Assembly (NCBI GenBank): GCA_905250025.1 | Contig: CAJNOJ010000232.1 | Location: 1 to 64,000, forward strand | Direction: 5' to 3' | Length of the DNA: 64,000 nucleotides | Source of the DNA: Adineta ricciae | Taxonomy: Eukaryota > Rotifera > Eurotatoria > Adinetida > Adinetidae | The notes under the pieces: model-generated | Told to the model about the DNA's origin: nothing | The model's database searches: none | What the model saw: only the letters and a program-made list of their open reading frames with translations | Translations under genes and position numbers: made by a program | Part shown: in pieces, positions 11,901-23,744 of the stretch | Layout: the number at the start of each line of letters is the position of its first letter | Numbering within the stretch: position 1 is the stretch's first letter

Positions 11901-13795
11901 AATGATATCAATGAATTACAATTACAGCAGCTTAATGGATGGCTATTACAGATTCGTGTGCCATTAAGACAGAAGGATCTGTATAAAAGTACTTTTCAAC
12001 GATTTAGTGAAACACGTAAGATATTTTGGTGAAAACTTGTGATGTTCTATCCATTGTTGTTTTTTCATAGGTACTTGGCAAGAATGCTATGTTCGAATAT
12101 TTTTCGACGAGAAAAAATTGCGTTTTTACCTTCCACAAACTATTGAACAATCATTTGCAGAGATTGAACTTCAAACATGGTATCAATGTACGAAATTTAA
12201 TCTTCAGCAACTGGACCAATATTCCAAAATTCATACATTCAAAATCTACGAAGCTAATTATCGTGAAATACCTCAAGTTCGTATCGATCGACTTGTTACA
12301 TTGCCCGAAAAGCTATTTCGACGATTTACTCGACCAAATAAAGCTCAACAAGTTTTACTAGATCATGCTAACTGTGTTCAACAGGAAATTGTTAAATTCG
12401 GTCAATTGAATTATACATATTTAAAACAATTCTTCATTATCTTGGATGATTTATTCTGGTCAATGCCTGTTACGCGTAGTCGATTAGAAAAGCATTTAAA
12501 AGAAGAGATTACTGTGAAAATCGTCGATGAATACTATGCACATATCGACAAATATCATCATATCTGCAAGCATAAATCGCGTACACGTTTATTTCTCCTC
12601 GCTTTTCTCAACGGAACAGAACCTGTTGTCGAAATCGGGATGAACGATTGGTTTCGTCACGGAAAAGAAGTTAACAAACGAAACGAGATTATTATCAATA
12701 AAACATTGCAAGAGTATTGGATTAAACCGGAACAAGTAGAACTAGCATCGGTTATTGATGCGAATGAATACGAAAATACTCATTTACTCAAACTAATCCC
12801 ACCAGATAGTCAAAAAGTTGAAATAATGCGTTTTCGTACTAGACCGAAACAAAATATCGAATTACCCTTACAAGTAATGAAACGAGACTTGTTTTTTTGC
12901 GAAAAAAAGTTTTTTTAATCGAAACTATTTCTTTATAGGTTTATTGTTTCATGTCAGTTATTAAACGCCAAGTAAACATACGAATCGAAGCAACTGTATC
13001 AAATGCGTTTAATATAAGTATTTTGTCAAAAGCATCATCAGTGGCAACGAATGATAAAACAGCTAATGTACGAGATGACAATAGTGACGAACAGTGTCCA
13101 TGTGAAGACATACAAATACGGTTTCCGATACCAGATCCATGGGTGTATATGTTTCGAGTGGAGAAACGCTTTCGTTATGGAGCTATACATAGCGTTCGTC
13201 GTAAGGCAGGCAAAATCAAGGTAAAATACCTAGTTCGACTAGAGAATGTATGACATTTTGTTTATTCTAGGGCTTGGATCGTTTAATGGTACATCGCAAT
13301 GATGCTTTAACGCCATTCATGGCAGCATCTGCGGGTGTAGCCAAATACGAACAAGCATTTCGATCGATTGTTTGGCGTATTGATCAATTACCAAAACGCG
13401 ATCAAGGCGCTTATAAAACACATGTATTCGAATGCAGTTTTTCAGTCGCTCCGCATGACCCAGTACCGGAGAAATATGAACCAATCGCTGACGTTGAATA
13501 TTGCATGTCACAAGCATTTGTGTCACATTGTCAAGTAGGGCAAAAACTGTAGGAAATTATATTAGCTAGCAGTTTTGATTGCTTTCAGATTCGTTCGGTT
13601 GCTGTACCAAGTGCTGAAGAAACGCCTGAAAAATGGATTCGACCGAAGAGTTTATTTACTTATACCATCGATATTGAGTATGCATTTAAAGAAGAGGAAA
13701 AGAAAGAATTTGCACCAATCGAAATCGATATGAAAGAACAAACAATGTCCCAGAGTGAAGCAGAAAATAATTCACAATCCGATGACAGCGACTAA
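8968..13795 (+). CDS. STON: Stonin-type endocytic adaptor (mu-homology domain)
   Basis: Stonins are clathrin adaptors that sort synaptic-vesicle cargo such as synaptotagmin at the plasma membrane. Seven exons (8968-9844, 9907-10394, 11811-12015, 12071-12873, 12939-13220, 13271-13534, 13589-13795) sum to 3126 nt, giving 1041 residues in frame. The N-terminal half is low complexity, rich in Ser/Thr/Gln, and carries NPF or DPF motifs (NPFDLP, DPFGIS, NPFTVK, NPFDSP, DPFGLT) of the sort that bind EH-domain proteins and AP2. A proline stretch and an acidic Ser run follow. The second half is the stonin-homology region and mu-homology domain, ending WIRPKSLFTYTIDIEY and an acidic tail. The start is the first ATG ahead of the NPF region. 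Intron 2 is 1416 nt, over 20 times longer than its neighbours, because it contains an inverted-repeat element. The stonin call rests on the NPF plus mu-homology architecture. Confidence 0.85.
10457..10596 (+). repeat. Left terminal inverted repeat
   Basis: This is the left arm of the intronic element. It starts GGTACAA and pairs with the reverse complement of 11601-11740; blocks such as TTTGTTATTCACGTATATA and ATTGGTGCATCAGTCACC are identical in both arms. Confidence 0.85.
11222..11240. repeat. Small hairpin inside the element
   Basis: TAGACC and GGTCTA flank a short T-rich loop, forming a 6-bp stem in the more GC-rich interior of the element. A role is unknown. Confidence 0.4.
11601..11740 (-). 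repeat. Right terminal inverted repeat
   Basis: This is the right arm of the intronic element, ending TTTGTACC immediately before the second CACAAATC copy. Differences from the left arm are single bases and short gaps, so the copy is not freshly inserted. Confidence 0.85.
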
Positions 13796-14003
13796 ACGAG
13801 ATTGAAACGATTATTACTGTCATCCTGACTGGACTACTTTGTTTGCTATGCAAAACTAATGTTGTACACCCAATAATCTTTACCTTTTATGTGATATTTT
13901 GCATTTTCACCCGCTTATCGTATTTTAGTGCAACCTACTGAGTTTGTTTTTGTATTTTCATCATTTATTTTATGTGTGTTCAGTTTGGTTTTGATGTCTT
14001 ACA

Positions 14004-14009
14004 AATAAA
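14004..14009 (+). terminator. Stonin polyadenylation signal
   Basis: AATAAA lies about 210 nt after the stonin stop codon and only 22 nt before the acceptor-like TATTTCAG that precedes the next gene. Confidence 0.5.
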
Positions 14010-14017
14010 CCAGTCTA

Positions 14018-14031
14018 TATTTATATTTCAG
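14018..14031 (+). promoter_or_regulatory. Candidate trans-splice acceptor before STAG
   Basis: A pyrimidine-rich TATTTATATTTCAG ends at 14031, 31 nt before the STAG ATG at 14063 and just after the stonin AATAAA. No donor is apparent in the short gap. This fits a spliced-leader acceptor, though a 5'-UTR intron acceptor is possible. Confidence 0.4.
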
Positions 14032-14062
14032 ATAAGTGAAAAAGGAAACGAAACGAAACAAG

Positions 14063-17000
14063 ATGTCAGCCAATATCAGTACAAGATCGTTAAGACAACA
14101 TGTTCAGCGTTCATTAGGTGATGATTTCATCGAACCACCCTCCGTCATGTCTGCAGTAGGGAACGATGACGATGATGACGACGGAACGGAAGATTTTCAT
14201 CCTCGAGGCACAACATCAAAAACACGGTCGCGTGGTGGTGGAAGACAATCACGTGGAGGACGCAAAGGTGGCTCGAATATTAATCAAACGGACGATGATT
14301 TAATGGAAACAAGTTCAGTTAGTACGATGACAGGACGGCATACAAGTTATGGCGATCATCAATCGGAAGAAAAAGGATACTTTCATCATTTATTAACTGG
14401 GAAAACGAATATACAAGTCCTAGTTGATCAATGGATCGATTCATATCAAGCGAATCGCGATGAAGCATTAATTGAACTGATGCAATTTTTCTTGGATTCC
14501 AGTGGTTGTAAAGGAAAGTTAACACAGACAATGTACTTGAAAATGGAGCATGTCGACATGTTACGCGCAATGACCGAGCATTTCGATGAGGTAAGCATTG
14601 GACCATAAGCGTTCATTTCACCGAGATTTCGACTGATTTCGATTACTAAGATCGAATACAGATAGTTTCACTGATGTTAGATTCTCTGTGGTGGTCTTTT
14701 TTGTCGACAGCAATGAATGAATAGTTTTACTGAAGATAATCTATCGTGGAAGTGTCTATTGTTGAATCTACCACGAGTATTGTATCATTTGTTCGTACAT
14801 AGTGCACATAAGTTTCATTACTGTAGCGTTTTTCACACTCAGCAATCAGTCAAACATAGCATGTTAACTGATTAACATAATATAAATTATTAATACTGTG
14901 GAAAATAGTTGTAGTTATTTACGCGTTAGTGTATACCTATATATTTTGCTACAACAGAGAAAAGTAAATTCAATTTTTTAATTTATATTTTCTATTAGGA
15001 TACATCGGAATATCCGATAATTATGTCTGGTTTACAATATAAAAAATTTCGTACGTCATTCAGTGAATTCGTTGTATTATTAATAAAACAATCATCCTAC
15101 TCAATTATATACGATCAATACATGATTGATAACTTGGTTACGTTATTAACTGCTCTGTCCGATTCGCCTGTACGTGCTTTTCGTCATACAGGAACTTTAG
15201 CAGGTGAGAAACAATATTGACCGAGAGAAACAATTGCTTATCTGGTTTGGTTTTAGTCTTGAAAGTAATGACAGCACTTGTCGACATTGCATTAACGATT
15301 AGCATTCAAAAAGATCAGTGTCAAAGACAATATGAAGCTGAACGACAAAAATCCAGCGCACGACGAGCTGCTGATCGACTCGATACGTTAACAGCAAAAC
15401 GAAAAGAGGTTTGATGATTCGAATATATCGATTGAATTTACCCGAATGTTTTAGCTCGAAGGAAATGAAAACGAAATCAAGAGTTTTATGAATTTCATCT
15501 TCAAAGGTGTTTTCATTCATCGCTATCGGTATGAGTTCATTTTTCTCAAATATCATCTTGTGATCAAGCATTTCTTTTAAACAGAGATGTCGTACCGGAT
15601 ATTCGTTGCTTATGCATCAGTGAACTGGGTGAATGGATGAAAAGCTATCCGATGGTTTTTCTTGATGATATTTATCTTAAGTATATCGGTTGGACTCTCT
15701 ATGATAAAGTAAGAGAGAAGAAAGCCGATTTAGTTTGTTTTATGAGCAGTTTTCATGTTTAGGTTGGTGATTGTCGATTACGCTGCTTACTTGCATTAAT
15801 ACCTTTATTTCAAACGACAGATCTTGTTGGCAAACTCGAACTATTCACCAACCGATTCAAAGTAAAGAAATATTCTAAGTATATTTGATGGATTGTGTAT
15901 ATCTTGCTATAGGATCGGATTGTGCAAATGACTGTTGATTGCGAATATGAAGTAGCAGTGCAAGCAATCAAACTTTTAACCGCAATCTTAAAGTATGATT
16001 CGCAGAAGAAGAGAATAAATAGACATGTTTGATTTATCATTCGTATAGATTCAATGATCGAATATTAGAAGATAAAGACTGTGAGAATATATATGAACTT
16101 GTGTACCATTCCCATCGACAAATCTCGCAAGCGGCTGGAGAGTTTCTCAATCAAAAACTATTCCATAAAGCAGAACAACCATCAAATCCATCGAAAAAAC
16201 GCAGTCAAAATACTGCTTATATGCATTTACTTGTCCAATTCTTTATCGAAAGTGAAGTAAGTACCGTTGCAACCAACTTAGAGATGATTTTATACATCTG
16301 AGGATACATCTTTCTAGCTTCATGAACACGCCACGTATCTAGTTGATTCGATGTGGGATCAACATCCTATGATGAAAGATTGGGAGTGTATGACTGATAT
16401 CTTACTCGAGGCACCTGAACAAGACGAAGATCGTACGTGTTGTGTACTTTCAAGTTCATATCTTTCTAGAATTAATTTCATCATTTAGCTCTTGACGATC
16501 AACATGAAAACTGTTTGATTGAAATCATGGTTTGTTGTGTACGTGAAGCAGCAACTGGAGAATATCCAATTGGTCGTGGACAACCAAATCGAAAAGTGCC
16601 GCGAAAACAGTTGATTTTTTTGCTGAATGCTTTACTTTCATTTGTTTCAGTTGACAATGAAAGAACAGAAACAAAAGGAAGATGATAAGAAACTCTTGAC
16701 CGATCATTTTATCGGTGCTTTACCACCATTATTGAATAAAGTGAGTTTTTCCTCTTACATATGCATAAGACTTTTCGTCTGTTCAACGTGCGAATGTTTA
16801 GTATATTGCCGATGCGGATAAATTATTGAATTTATTGCAAATTCCACTTCATTTCAATTATGAAGTATATACAACGACACGACGTGAACGTGATCTCGAT
16901 GCTTATTTGAACGCCCTGAGTGACATTGTTCAGCGTCACACAACAGCTGAAGTGCGTTTAATTAAATTTTTCGAAATCACATTTCCATCTCTATCATTCG

Positions 17001-19017
17001 AGTAGGTTTTCGATGCTGTTTCGAAATGCTTTGAATGCGTATGCGACGTTAGTTTCACGCTATCCAATCGAGCCATTGCTCATCGTGGAAATATTATTGA
17101 TAAAATAATTGCTAATTTCAATGCTGCTATGGGTATCTTCGAAGAGATGGTAGGTTGTTAATGACGACATTGTTCATATTGTCTTGTTGGACATTTGTAG
17201 GACGAAGCAGATGAAGATGATTTATATCCGTTACTACTCAATTTAAGAAAATTAGACGCTTTCCATCAGTGAGATTGATTACTTTTCCTTTTTGGACAAG
17301 ATTTTAAAATTTTATTTTGTTACAGATGCCACGATTTAGGTAACGTTGATTTATGGGATAAAATACACTTGTTATTCAAGGCAGCAATCGATAATGAAGA
17401 CATGTCACCCGAGGTTCGTCTACTCAAAACGAATTCTATCGAAGCATACATTTTGCTTTTCTAGATCGTCGAAAAATGCTTTGGTATTGCTAATCGTAGT
17501 TTACTTTGGGGATTACATCAGTTAGATCTGCAGTTCGACAAGGTAAATACGCTATATGTTTTCTTTAGTAGTAGAATTGATTGAAAACACTCATATGTAT
17601 CGAGCATACTGTGAAACAGTCGTTTCTTATCAATAAAGTCAAATGTAATTTCGCGAGTTGTCTCAGGTGCTATTTATTGAAAACCCTAGTTTTATTCTTT
17701 CACTGTAATTTAGGATTTACTGAAAAAAATTGTCAAACGAAGCCGTAAATTGTGTACATTATGTCAAAAATTGATGTTACATGCCAATGCTCAAATATGT
17801 CAATATGCGTATTCAACATTGTGCGACTTGTTAATCAGTATGAGTCCGCATTTAGTGGATAAAAATCCTGATTATCAAGTTCTCGTCGTTGAAATTAATG
17901 AGAATCTTATTCAATCATTATTAACATTTTTAAACACCTATGTGTTCTTTGCTGAAGATCCCAAAAGTGAGTAAAGTGGCATTCATTATCAATATACAAT
18001 CGATTATTTACCTATAGATCAAGATGAGCAAGCAAAAATTGAAACACTTCATAAAAAGCGTAATCTTCTTGCTGCTTATTGCAAATTAATTGTGCACAAT
18101 GTATTACCAATTCAAGCAGCAACTAATATCCTCAAATATTACGTTAAAGTAATCATCTAGACAGAATTTCGAATCTGTTTATTTATGTCTTCTATTTGTC
18201 ATTCCAGTATAGCAATGATTTTGGCGATATTATCAAAAATACTTTTACACGAGCGCGAGATATATCGAAAATTCATACAGCTAAAACAATGGCTTATAGT
18301 CTCATGGCTGTATTTAAAGATTGTATGGCTTCTCGCGACACCACACAGTCTGGTAGCAGTGAAGACACAGCTAATGTTGATCTATCACCACTAAGAGTAA
18401 TTGAAATTTAATGAATAATCATGTAAAAAGCATTGTTTCCTTATAGGAACTGGCTCGTCGTTTTAACTTATCCTTTGGATTGGATATGTCTAAACAAAGA
18501 GAGGCACTGGCTGCTCTCCATCGGTATTTCTATCGTATTTGTATTTTCTTCTTGTGAACATCTATTTTGGAAATTTAGTGAATGTATCCGTTTTGCTTTG
18601 ACACCATTGTTTAATCATGATGATCCAACACAACCGGGACCAAATATACTCTTTCTTGAAGTATTACCTGAATTTGCTTCAAAACTGCTTAAACCGGATA
18701 AAAAAGCAATGTTTGTACTTTCTGAAATTTAACGACACTATTTCTTTTTCGTGTTTGTGCATTGTAGTTTTGATCACATTGATAAACTTGTACATAGTGC
18801 AACGCTTGAAAGTGATGCATGGCAACCACTACTGAACTATCGTCGTATTCTCAACGATGAGCCAGGCGCTGGTCATAGTGTTAAGGCACGAGCATCGACT
18901 GGTACTCGCGGTCGTAAACGTGCAATGCCACAAGACGGTAATGAATCATTTATCGCGTTTCAGAAAAGAACTAAGAGTGTTTTCTTTTTCTTTCTAGATG
19001 ATAATTCTCGATTGTGA
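14063..19017 (+). CDS. STAG: Cohesin subunit SA/STAG (Scc3, stromalin)
   Basis: This is the HEAT-repeat subunit of cohesin, which binds the kleisin and DNA and holds sister chromatids together in the nucleus. It is a long many-exon gene; all introns are about 50-70 nt except those at 14591-14998 and about 17545-17714. The N-terminus is disordered, with an acidic run of Asp and Arg/Gly repeats ([15 protein letters not shown]). The STAG fold begins around [20 protein letters not shown]. The stromalin-conserved domain is clear: [32 protein letters not shown] and [17 protein letters not shown]. The C-terminus is basic and then short (DDNSRL), without the long tail of vertebrate STAG1/2. The ATG at 14063 is the first in frame; an upstream GTG at 14036 is not needed. 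Its spacing after stonin suggests possible co-transcription. Confidence 0.93.
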
Positions 19018-19164
19018 TTGAACGATGATTGATTTGTGTTTTTTTTTTGTTTAACCGTACCTACTGTTTTCTTGTATAGCATACTTAGATGTATTATCTT
19101 GTTGTTCTCACTGTATTCATCTATTAACGTTTGCTTTTCTTGTAGTCAACCGAGACTTTTACAT

Positions 19165-19170
19165 AATAAA
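19165..19170 (+). terminator. STAG polyadenylation signal
   Basis: AATAAA about 150 nt after the STAG stop and 70 nt before the acceptor-like TCTCTTGTAG that precedes TBCB. Confidence 0.4.
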
Positions 19171-19228
19171 GAAACGTCAAACAAGAAACTGGTTTTATCG
19201 AAAACGAAATGCCGAGAAACTCATTCGC

Positions 19229-19240
19229 TTTCTCTTGTAG
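19229..19240 (+). promoter_or_regulatory. Candidate trans-splice acceptor before TBCB
   Basis: TTTCTCTTGTAG ends at 19240, nine nt before the TBCB ATG, and follows an AATAAA at 19165. The arrangement repeats the one between stonin and STAG. Confidence 0.4.
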
Positions 19241-19249
19241 ATCATAACC

Positions 19250-20192
19250 ATGGCAACTGGAGATGATATGATCGAGTTCACGATAAAGAATAATATGGTG
19301 TCAAGTGAAGCAATACGTCGTTTCAAACGAAACATTCCGATTCACGAACTAAAAGTATTATCTACAGCGTTGAATTCGATAGAACACCTATTTTCCTCTG
19401 TAGAATCAACTAGAACTGATTACAGGCGCCCAAAGTCAATCGATGAAAGTTCATGTTCATGACGAACGTGGTACAAAATTATTTGACATTGATGATGATT
19501 CGCGTACTCTAGGTTCCTATAATGTTCAATCGAAAATGATTCTACAAGTTGAAGAAACAAACTTGAAACGTGCGCATATGTTTGATGATACAGGTGACGT
19601 ACCGAAATATGAATTAACCAATGAAGAATATGAATCGAGAAAGAATACAGCCAGACAATTCATGCAAGAACATAAGATAGGAAAATACAATCCAACAGCT
19701 CAAGAGGAACATACGCGAAAAGAAAAAGAAAAAGAAGCACATGAACAAGAAGCAGCCAGTAAAATAAATATCAATGATCGGTGAGTCGAGATAGTCTAGA
19801 AAATGAATTTGTCTTATTGTACTGTTGACTCATAGATGTGAAGTGTCGGTTATTTCCCAACCAACAAAACGAGGAACCGTGATGTTTAAAGGTGAGCAAC
19901 GAACAACCTTTTCCCTAAAAACAATTTGTCTACAATGCAAAAATGTTACAATATTTAGGTGAAGTACATTTTAAGCCGGGAGTTTGGGTTGGAATCCGAT
20001 ATGATGAACCATTAGGCAAGAATAATGGATCGTGAGTTCGTTCGTGACGAAACGAATTTGAGAGAGTCTGATTTTTGTTTTAGTGTTGAAGGTAAAAAGT
20101 ATTTCGAATGTCCTGACAAATACGGAGCATTTGTTCGGCCAAGCGCAGTTACAGTTGGTGACTTTCCTGAAGTTGATCTAGAAGAATTATAA
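19250..20192 (+). CDS. TBCB: Tubulin-folding cofactor B
   Basis: TBCB binds alpha-tubulin released from the chaperonin and, with TBCE, helps build or take apart the tubulin dimer in the cytoplasm. Five exons (19250-19354, 19404-19780, 19836-19891, 19959-20031, 20084-20192) sum to 720 nt, giving 239 residues, close to the 244 of human TBCB. The N-terminal ubiquitin-like domain includes [18 protein letters not shown] and [13 protein letters not shown] charged helix follows ([14 protein letters not shown]), then the CAP-Gly domain ([20 protein letters not shown]). The CAP-Gly signature reads GKNNG where GKNDG is usual, and the protein ends EVDLEEL. The ATG has a good context (AACCATGG). Exon 2 starts at 19404 because only that acceptor keeps the frame and restores the family motif. 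Confidence 0.93.
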
Positions 20193-20247
20193 CATTCGCA
20201 CTTTTATTTTACAATTTGTGATATTTCGAATGATTGCACGTGTGGTG

Positions 20248-20253
20248 AATAAA
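20248..20253 (+). terminator. TBCB polyadenylation signal
   Basis: AATAAA occurs 56 nt after the TBCB stop codon. Confidence 0.5.
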
Positions 20254-20722
20254 CACTTCCTACAGTTCGTTTTTAAATCTGACTAGTGTATTCTTATCTT
20301 GGAATTTATGATCTATTTGAAATAACATTTCGCACAAAAGAACGTTCTATGTTAGTTGTTTCTAAAAAGAACGACACAAATATCGGCAGTTTCCAACATA
20401 GATACAGTTCTCATGGAAAGACCATCTTCCGTACGAATAAAAATGCCCTAATTCATATCTGAAGTTCTCGTATAAATCTATTCATATCATAGTTGCATAC
20501 TTTCTGTGTAAATAGAACACGTGACTCTCATTCCCACTGGGCAAACACATTTTTCTCGTCCGCTTACAACTCAGGTGTACAGAGGAAAGGCAGACGTTGA
20601 TTTGCTTTCGCTGAATACGTCTGTCACATTTACTTTTCGTGCGCTCTGTGAGGACTTTAAAAAGCCGAATATTTAAGGATCACAGTTTCTCGAAAATTTC
20701 CTCTAATCTCAATTGCAACATA
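20254..20722. other. Intergenic, 5' region of the dsRBD gene
   Basis: No further gene is seen. The in-frame open stretch from 20639 could extend the next protein by 28 residues, but that extension has no domain character. Confidence 0.4.
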
Positions 20723-21559
20723 ATGCATACAGCATGGAAAAATCGTCTTCAAGAGTATTGTCAAAAACAGAAGATTTCTTTGCCCAGTTATCGAATCCAA
20801 AACCAATCCGGTCCACCGCATAATCAAAGATTTAAGGTATTTATAGAATTGCAGATCAGATTTATGTCAAATTTACTATCACCGAATGTCTTACAGTCTG
20901 TTGTACGATTCTACCTTCTAATTACTACAGCGTGTACTAGAAATAACATTTCAAACAATTGAATCTTTTTGATCACAATCGATTTTTATTGTTTTACTGA
21001 TTTCATTATCCTTTGTCAGGTTGAGGTCGAAGTGAATAACCAGTCTTATACTAGTGTTGGTGATTGTCTTTCAAAAAAAGAAGCCGAACAATGTGCTGCT
21101 AAAGTAGCTTGGGAAGATCTTACAGCCAGGGCTCCTGAAATTATTCCTCAAGGAGAACCCGATCCAACCCCTTCGTATGAGCAAGCAATAGATAATGCGG
21201 TGAAAAATCATTTACCTGAGGAATATACTAGTGTCGAAGAATATATCGAAACTATGGTCAAATCGAACGGTGGGCATATTCGTAAAATATCACCACCGAA
21301 TGCTTACGGGGAATACAAATTCGAAATTAGCGGTTCATATCGAGATTGTGAAAATGTTGGAAGGCCTCATAGGAAAAATCAAATTTATTTCATCGTTGAT
21401 CCTACTAAAAGAACTTATTGGCAAAGATGTCATGATCCTGACTGTTCTAAATTCAAGTCAGCTGTCAAGAACATTCCCAATGAATACATAATATGTACGA
21501 ACACGCAACACGAGTGCGACACAACGACGTCCACATTGTCAAACCGAGCTATCGAGTGA
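20723..21559 (+). CDS. dsRNA-binding domain fused to PrimPol/UL52-type zinc finger
   Basis: Two exons (20723-20836, 21020-21559) sum to 654 nt, giving 217 residues. Residues about 1-75 are a double-stranded RNA-binding domain: WKNRLQEYCQKQKISLPSY, then the beta strands across the splice (RFKVEVEVNN), then a helix with KKEAEQCAAKVAWEDL. Residues about 125-190 look like the C-terminal zinc finger of PrimPol: YRDCENVGRPHRKNQIYFIV followed by WQRCHDPDCSKFKS. The expected ligands (Cys, His, Cys, Cys) are all present. The catalytic archaeo-eukaryotic primase domain that normally precedes this finger is absent. A Thr/Ser-rich tail follows. I infer a nucleic-acid-binding protein that could combine dsRNA recognition with the single-strand contact proposed for such fingers. 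The start is the ATG just ahead of the dsRBD. Confidence 0.8.
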
Positions 21560-23744
21560 GAAAGTCGTGGAAAATCTATAAGACGCTATCGTATCAATCA
21601 TGTGTTTTAAAATTTTGATTGTTATGTCTAATACCTCAGCTTAACTTAACGTCTTGACAATCGTCGTCATTTTTATAAAATAAAATTTTTGACGAAAAAA
21701 GCTGCAAATGTTTATTTGGTTTTTCGATCGGCAACCAAAAGAAATCATTAACGAATATAAGAAAAAGTAACAGATCAATCAAGGATATAGATAACGATGA
21801 AAATATCAATTAATAAACACCCTTGTCTAGAGGATATGAAAACCTTCAAGTTACAACCAACATCATCAATAACAAACCAACGCCCGCTTCTTGTCTCGTC
21901 AGTGAGTTTCGAAAATCATTTTAACTAAGCGTAATAAACAAGTTTCATGGTTATTTATCCAGAAGTCAATTCTTTCAACACTTCATTACCTATTCGATAC
22001 ATCAATTATCACTTACCTAAATAAAGAACTATTATTCAGAAATTAATCATCGTTCGCTCTTCTACAGTTATTTGTAAGATGTGTCAACTGTATTCATCCA
22101 AGTTCAATGTGTATCAAAACAGTAATTAAACAAATATATTCTTATTTAAGATCACTTTAATTGTATATTTAATGTATACAGTTCATTGAATATTAAAAAA
22201 CGATTCAAAACTTCATGTAAACGTCTAGAAAAAAAAGCGAAATTTTATCCATATCTGATTGATGTGATAATTATTGCGTAACATATTATATCTTTCTTCC
22301 GTCTCTTTCTTTTTCTTGAGCAGCTTCATTTATCAATATCATTGGCCATGTACTGAAATTTTAAAAAAACTGCAATTAAAACACTTCAGAGACATATCTA
22401 AGCTATCAATAGAATCATTTTCTACTTTCTAATCTAAACAATCGATTTCGAAAGACAAACAGAACATAAAGAAATCGCTAATGACGCATGTGCAGAAAAA
22501 TCTTCCAAATCAATTATTATAACATCATGTACACTTGAAAATATGCGTTAAAATCACTTCTGGATGAATAGAATCTCCTTTTTCAGTCGTGAGTAGTACA
22601 TTTTGTCTGTATTCGCACATTTGACACATTTCGAGTTTATAGTGTTTTATTTTCTCTCGTTCTCTTTCCTCCATACTGAGTTAAAAAAGCTCGAAAGACA
22701 AGAGACGTCTATTTACTTGCCTTCTCGCATTCGTATAATACTGTACCATTTAGATCAATTGTGCTATTTACTGCTTGAAGACACTATCATCTTTAGTACT
22801 CTGAAAAATCAGTCGTATCAAATGAAAACAACCGACGGCCATGAATGAAAGGAGAAGGAGAGAGATTCTACAAAGAAATCACCGCTTTATTATTTCTTTT
22901 CATTCATACGACTTCTATTTTGATGTTGTTACATGCAACAGATGAAACGAAACAGTATCGAAACGATGTGAACGTGCTCATTATTTATATGAATAATCTA
23001 ACTTCTAAGGCTGAAAAGGTTAGCATTCTCTATCGAGAAGCACACGAAAATTTGTTTCGATGTCGATATGATAGGTACACATACCGACATATTTAAATTC
23101 ATTGAGCATATATACGTACAGAATAAATCCTTTCGTTGTCATTTTTTCTTTTTCTTTTTTTATCACCTACGATCGTATCAGATTGACTATCAGTATTCAT
23201 CCGCTCATTCTTTTCGATGTACAAATGAAGCGTGACTTGCGTAGTAGAGTGGACAACGAAATTATTACGACGTTTTGCTCTCTACACGGATGAAGAAGAG
23301 AACATTCTATCATAAATGATAATTACACACACACAAGCACATCGATGTCTTCTCTCTCTCTCTCCTTTTCTCTACTTCAATTTCACTTTGAACAAATATT
23401 CGTACGATGTAAAATTATAAAGTGTATAGTAAAGGAGAACGAATAAGTGAGATGAACAGGTAAGATAGAAAGAAAGAAATGGTTATTTTATACCAACGAT
23501 CATTTCGTTCTCACAAGTAAGAAAGGTGTATACTGAAGGATGGCAAACACTTAACCTCCTACCTCATCATGTACATCTATACATATCTGTGAACATGAGA
23601 TCTTCTGTGTCTTATGAATGTGTTTCTTTTCATTTAACTATCAGACCTTGTAAAAATCACATACAGACACATTCCAAGGATGATCATATCAAATAAATTG
23701 TACAAGATTGAGTACAATTTCATTCTGATTTATTTTAGTATCAG
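21560..23744. other. Long intergenic region
   Basis: About 2.2 kb of AT-rich sequence with only short open frames of low complexity. It contains ACACACACAAGCAC near 23325 and a CT run near 23350. No transposon ends or RNA gene are recognised. Confidence 0.45.
23730..23738 (+). promoter_or_regulatory. Candidate acceptor before RING gene start
   Basis: TTATTTTAG ends at 23738, six nt before the ATG at 23745, again suggesting trans-splicing or a 5'-UTR intron. Confidence 0.35.

Noticed and set aside
20639-20722. 28-residue N-terminal extension of the dsRBD protein
   Set aside because: In frame but without domain or targeting character; the ATG at 20723 sits directly before the dsRBD.
22603-23293. 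Three short plus-strand open frames in a row
   Set aside because: No frame-compatible splicing joins them and the translations are hydrophobic/low complexity without a motif.
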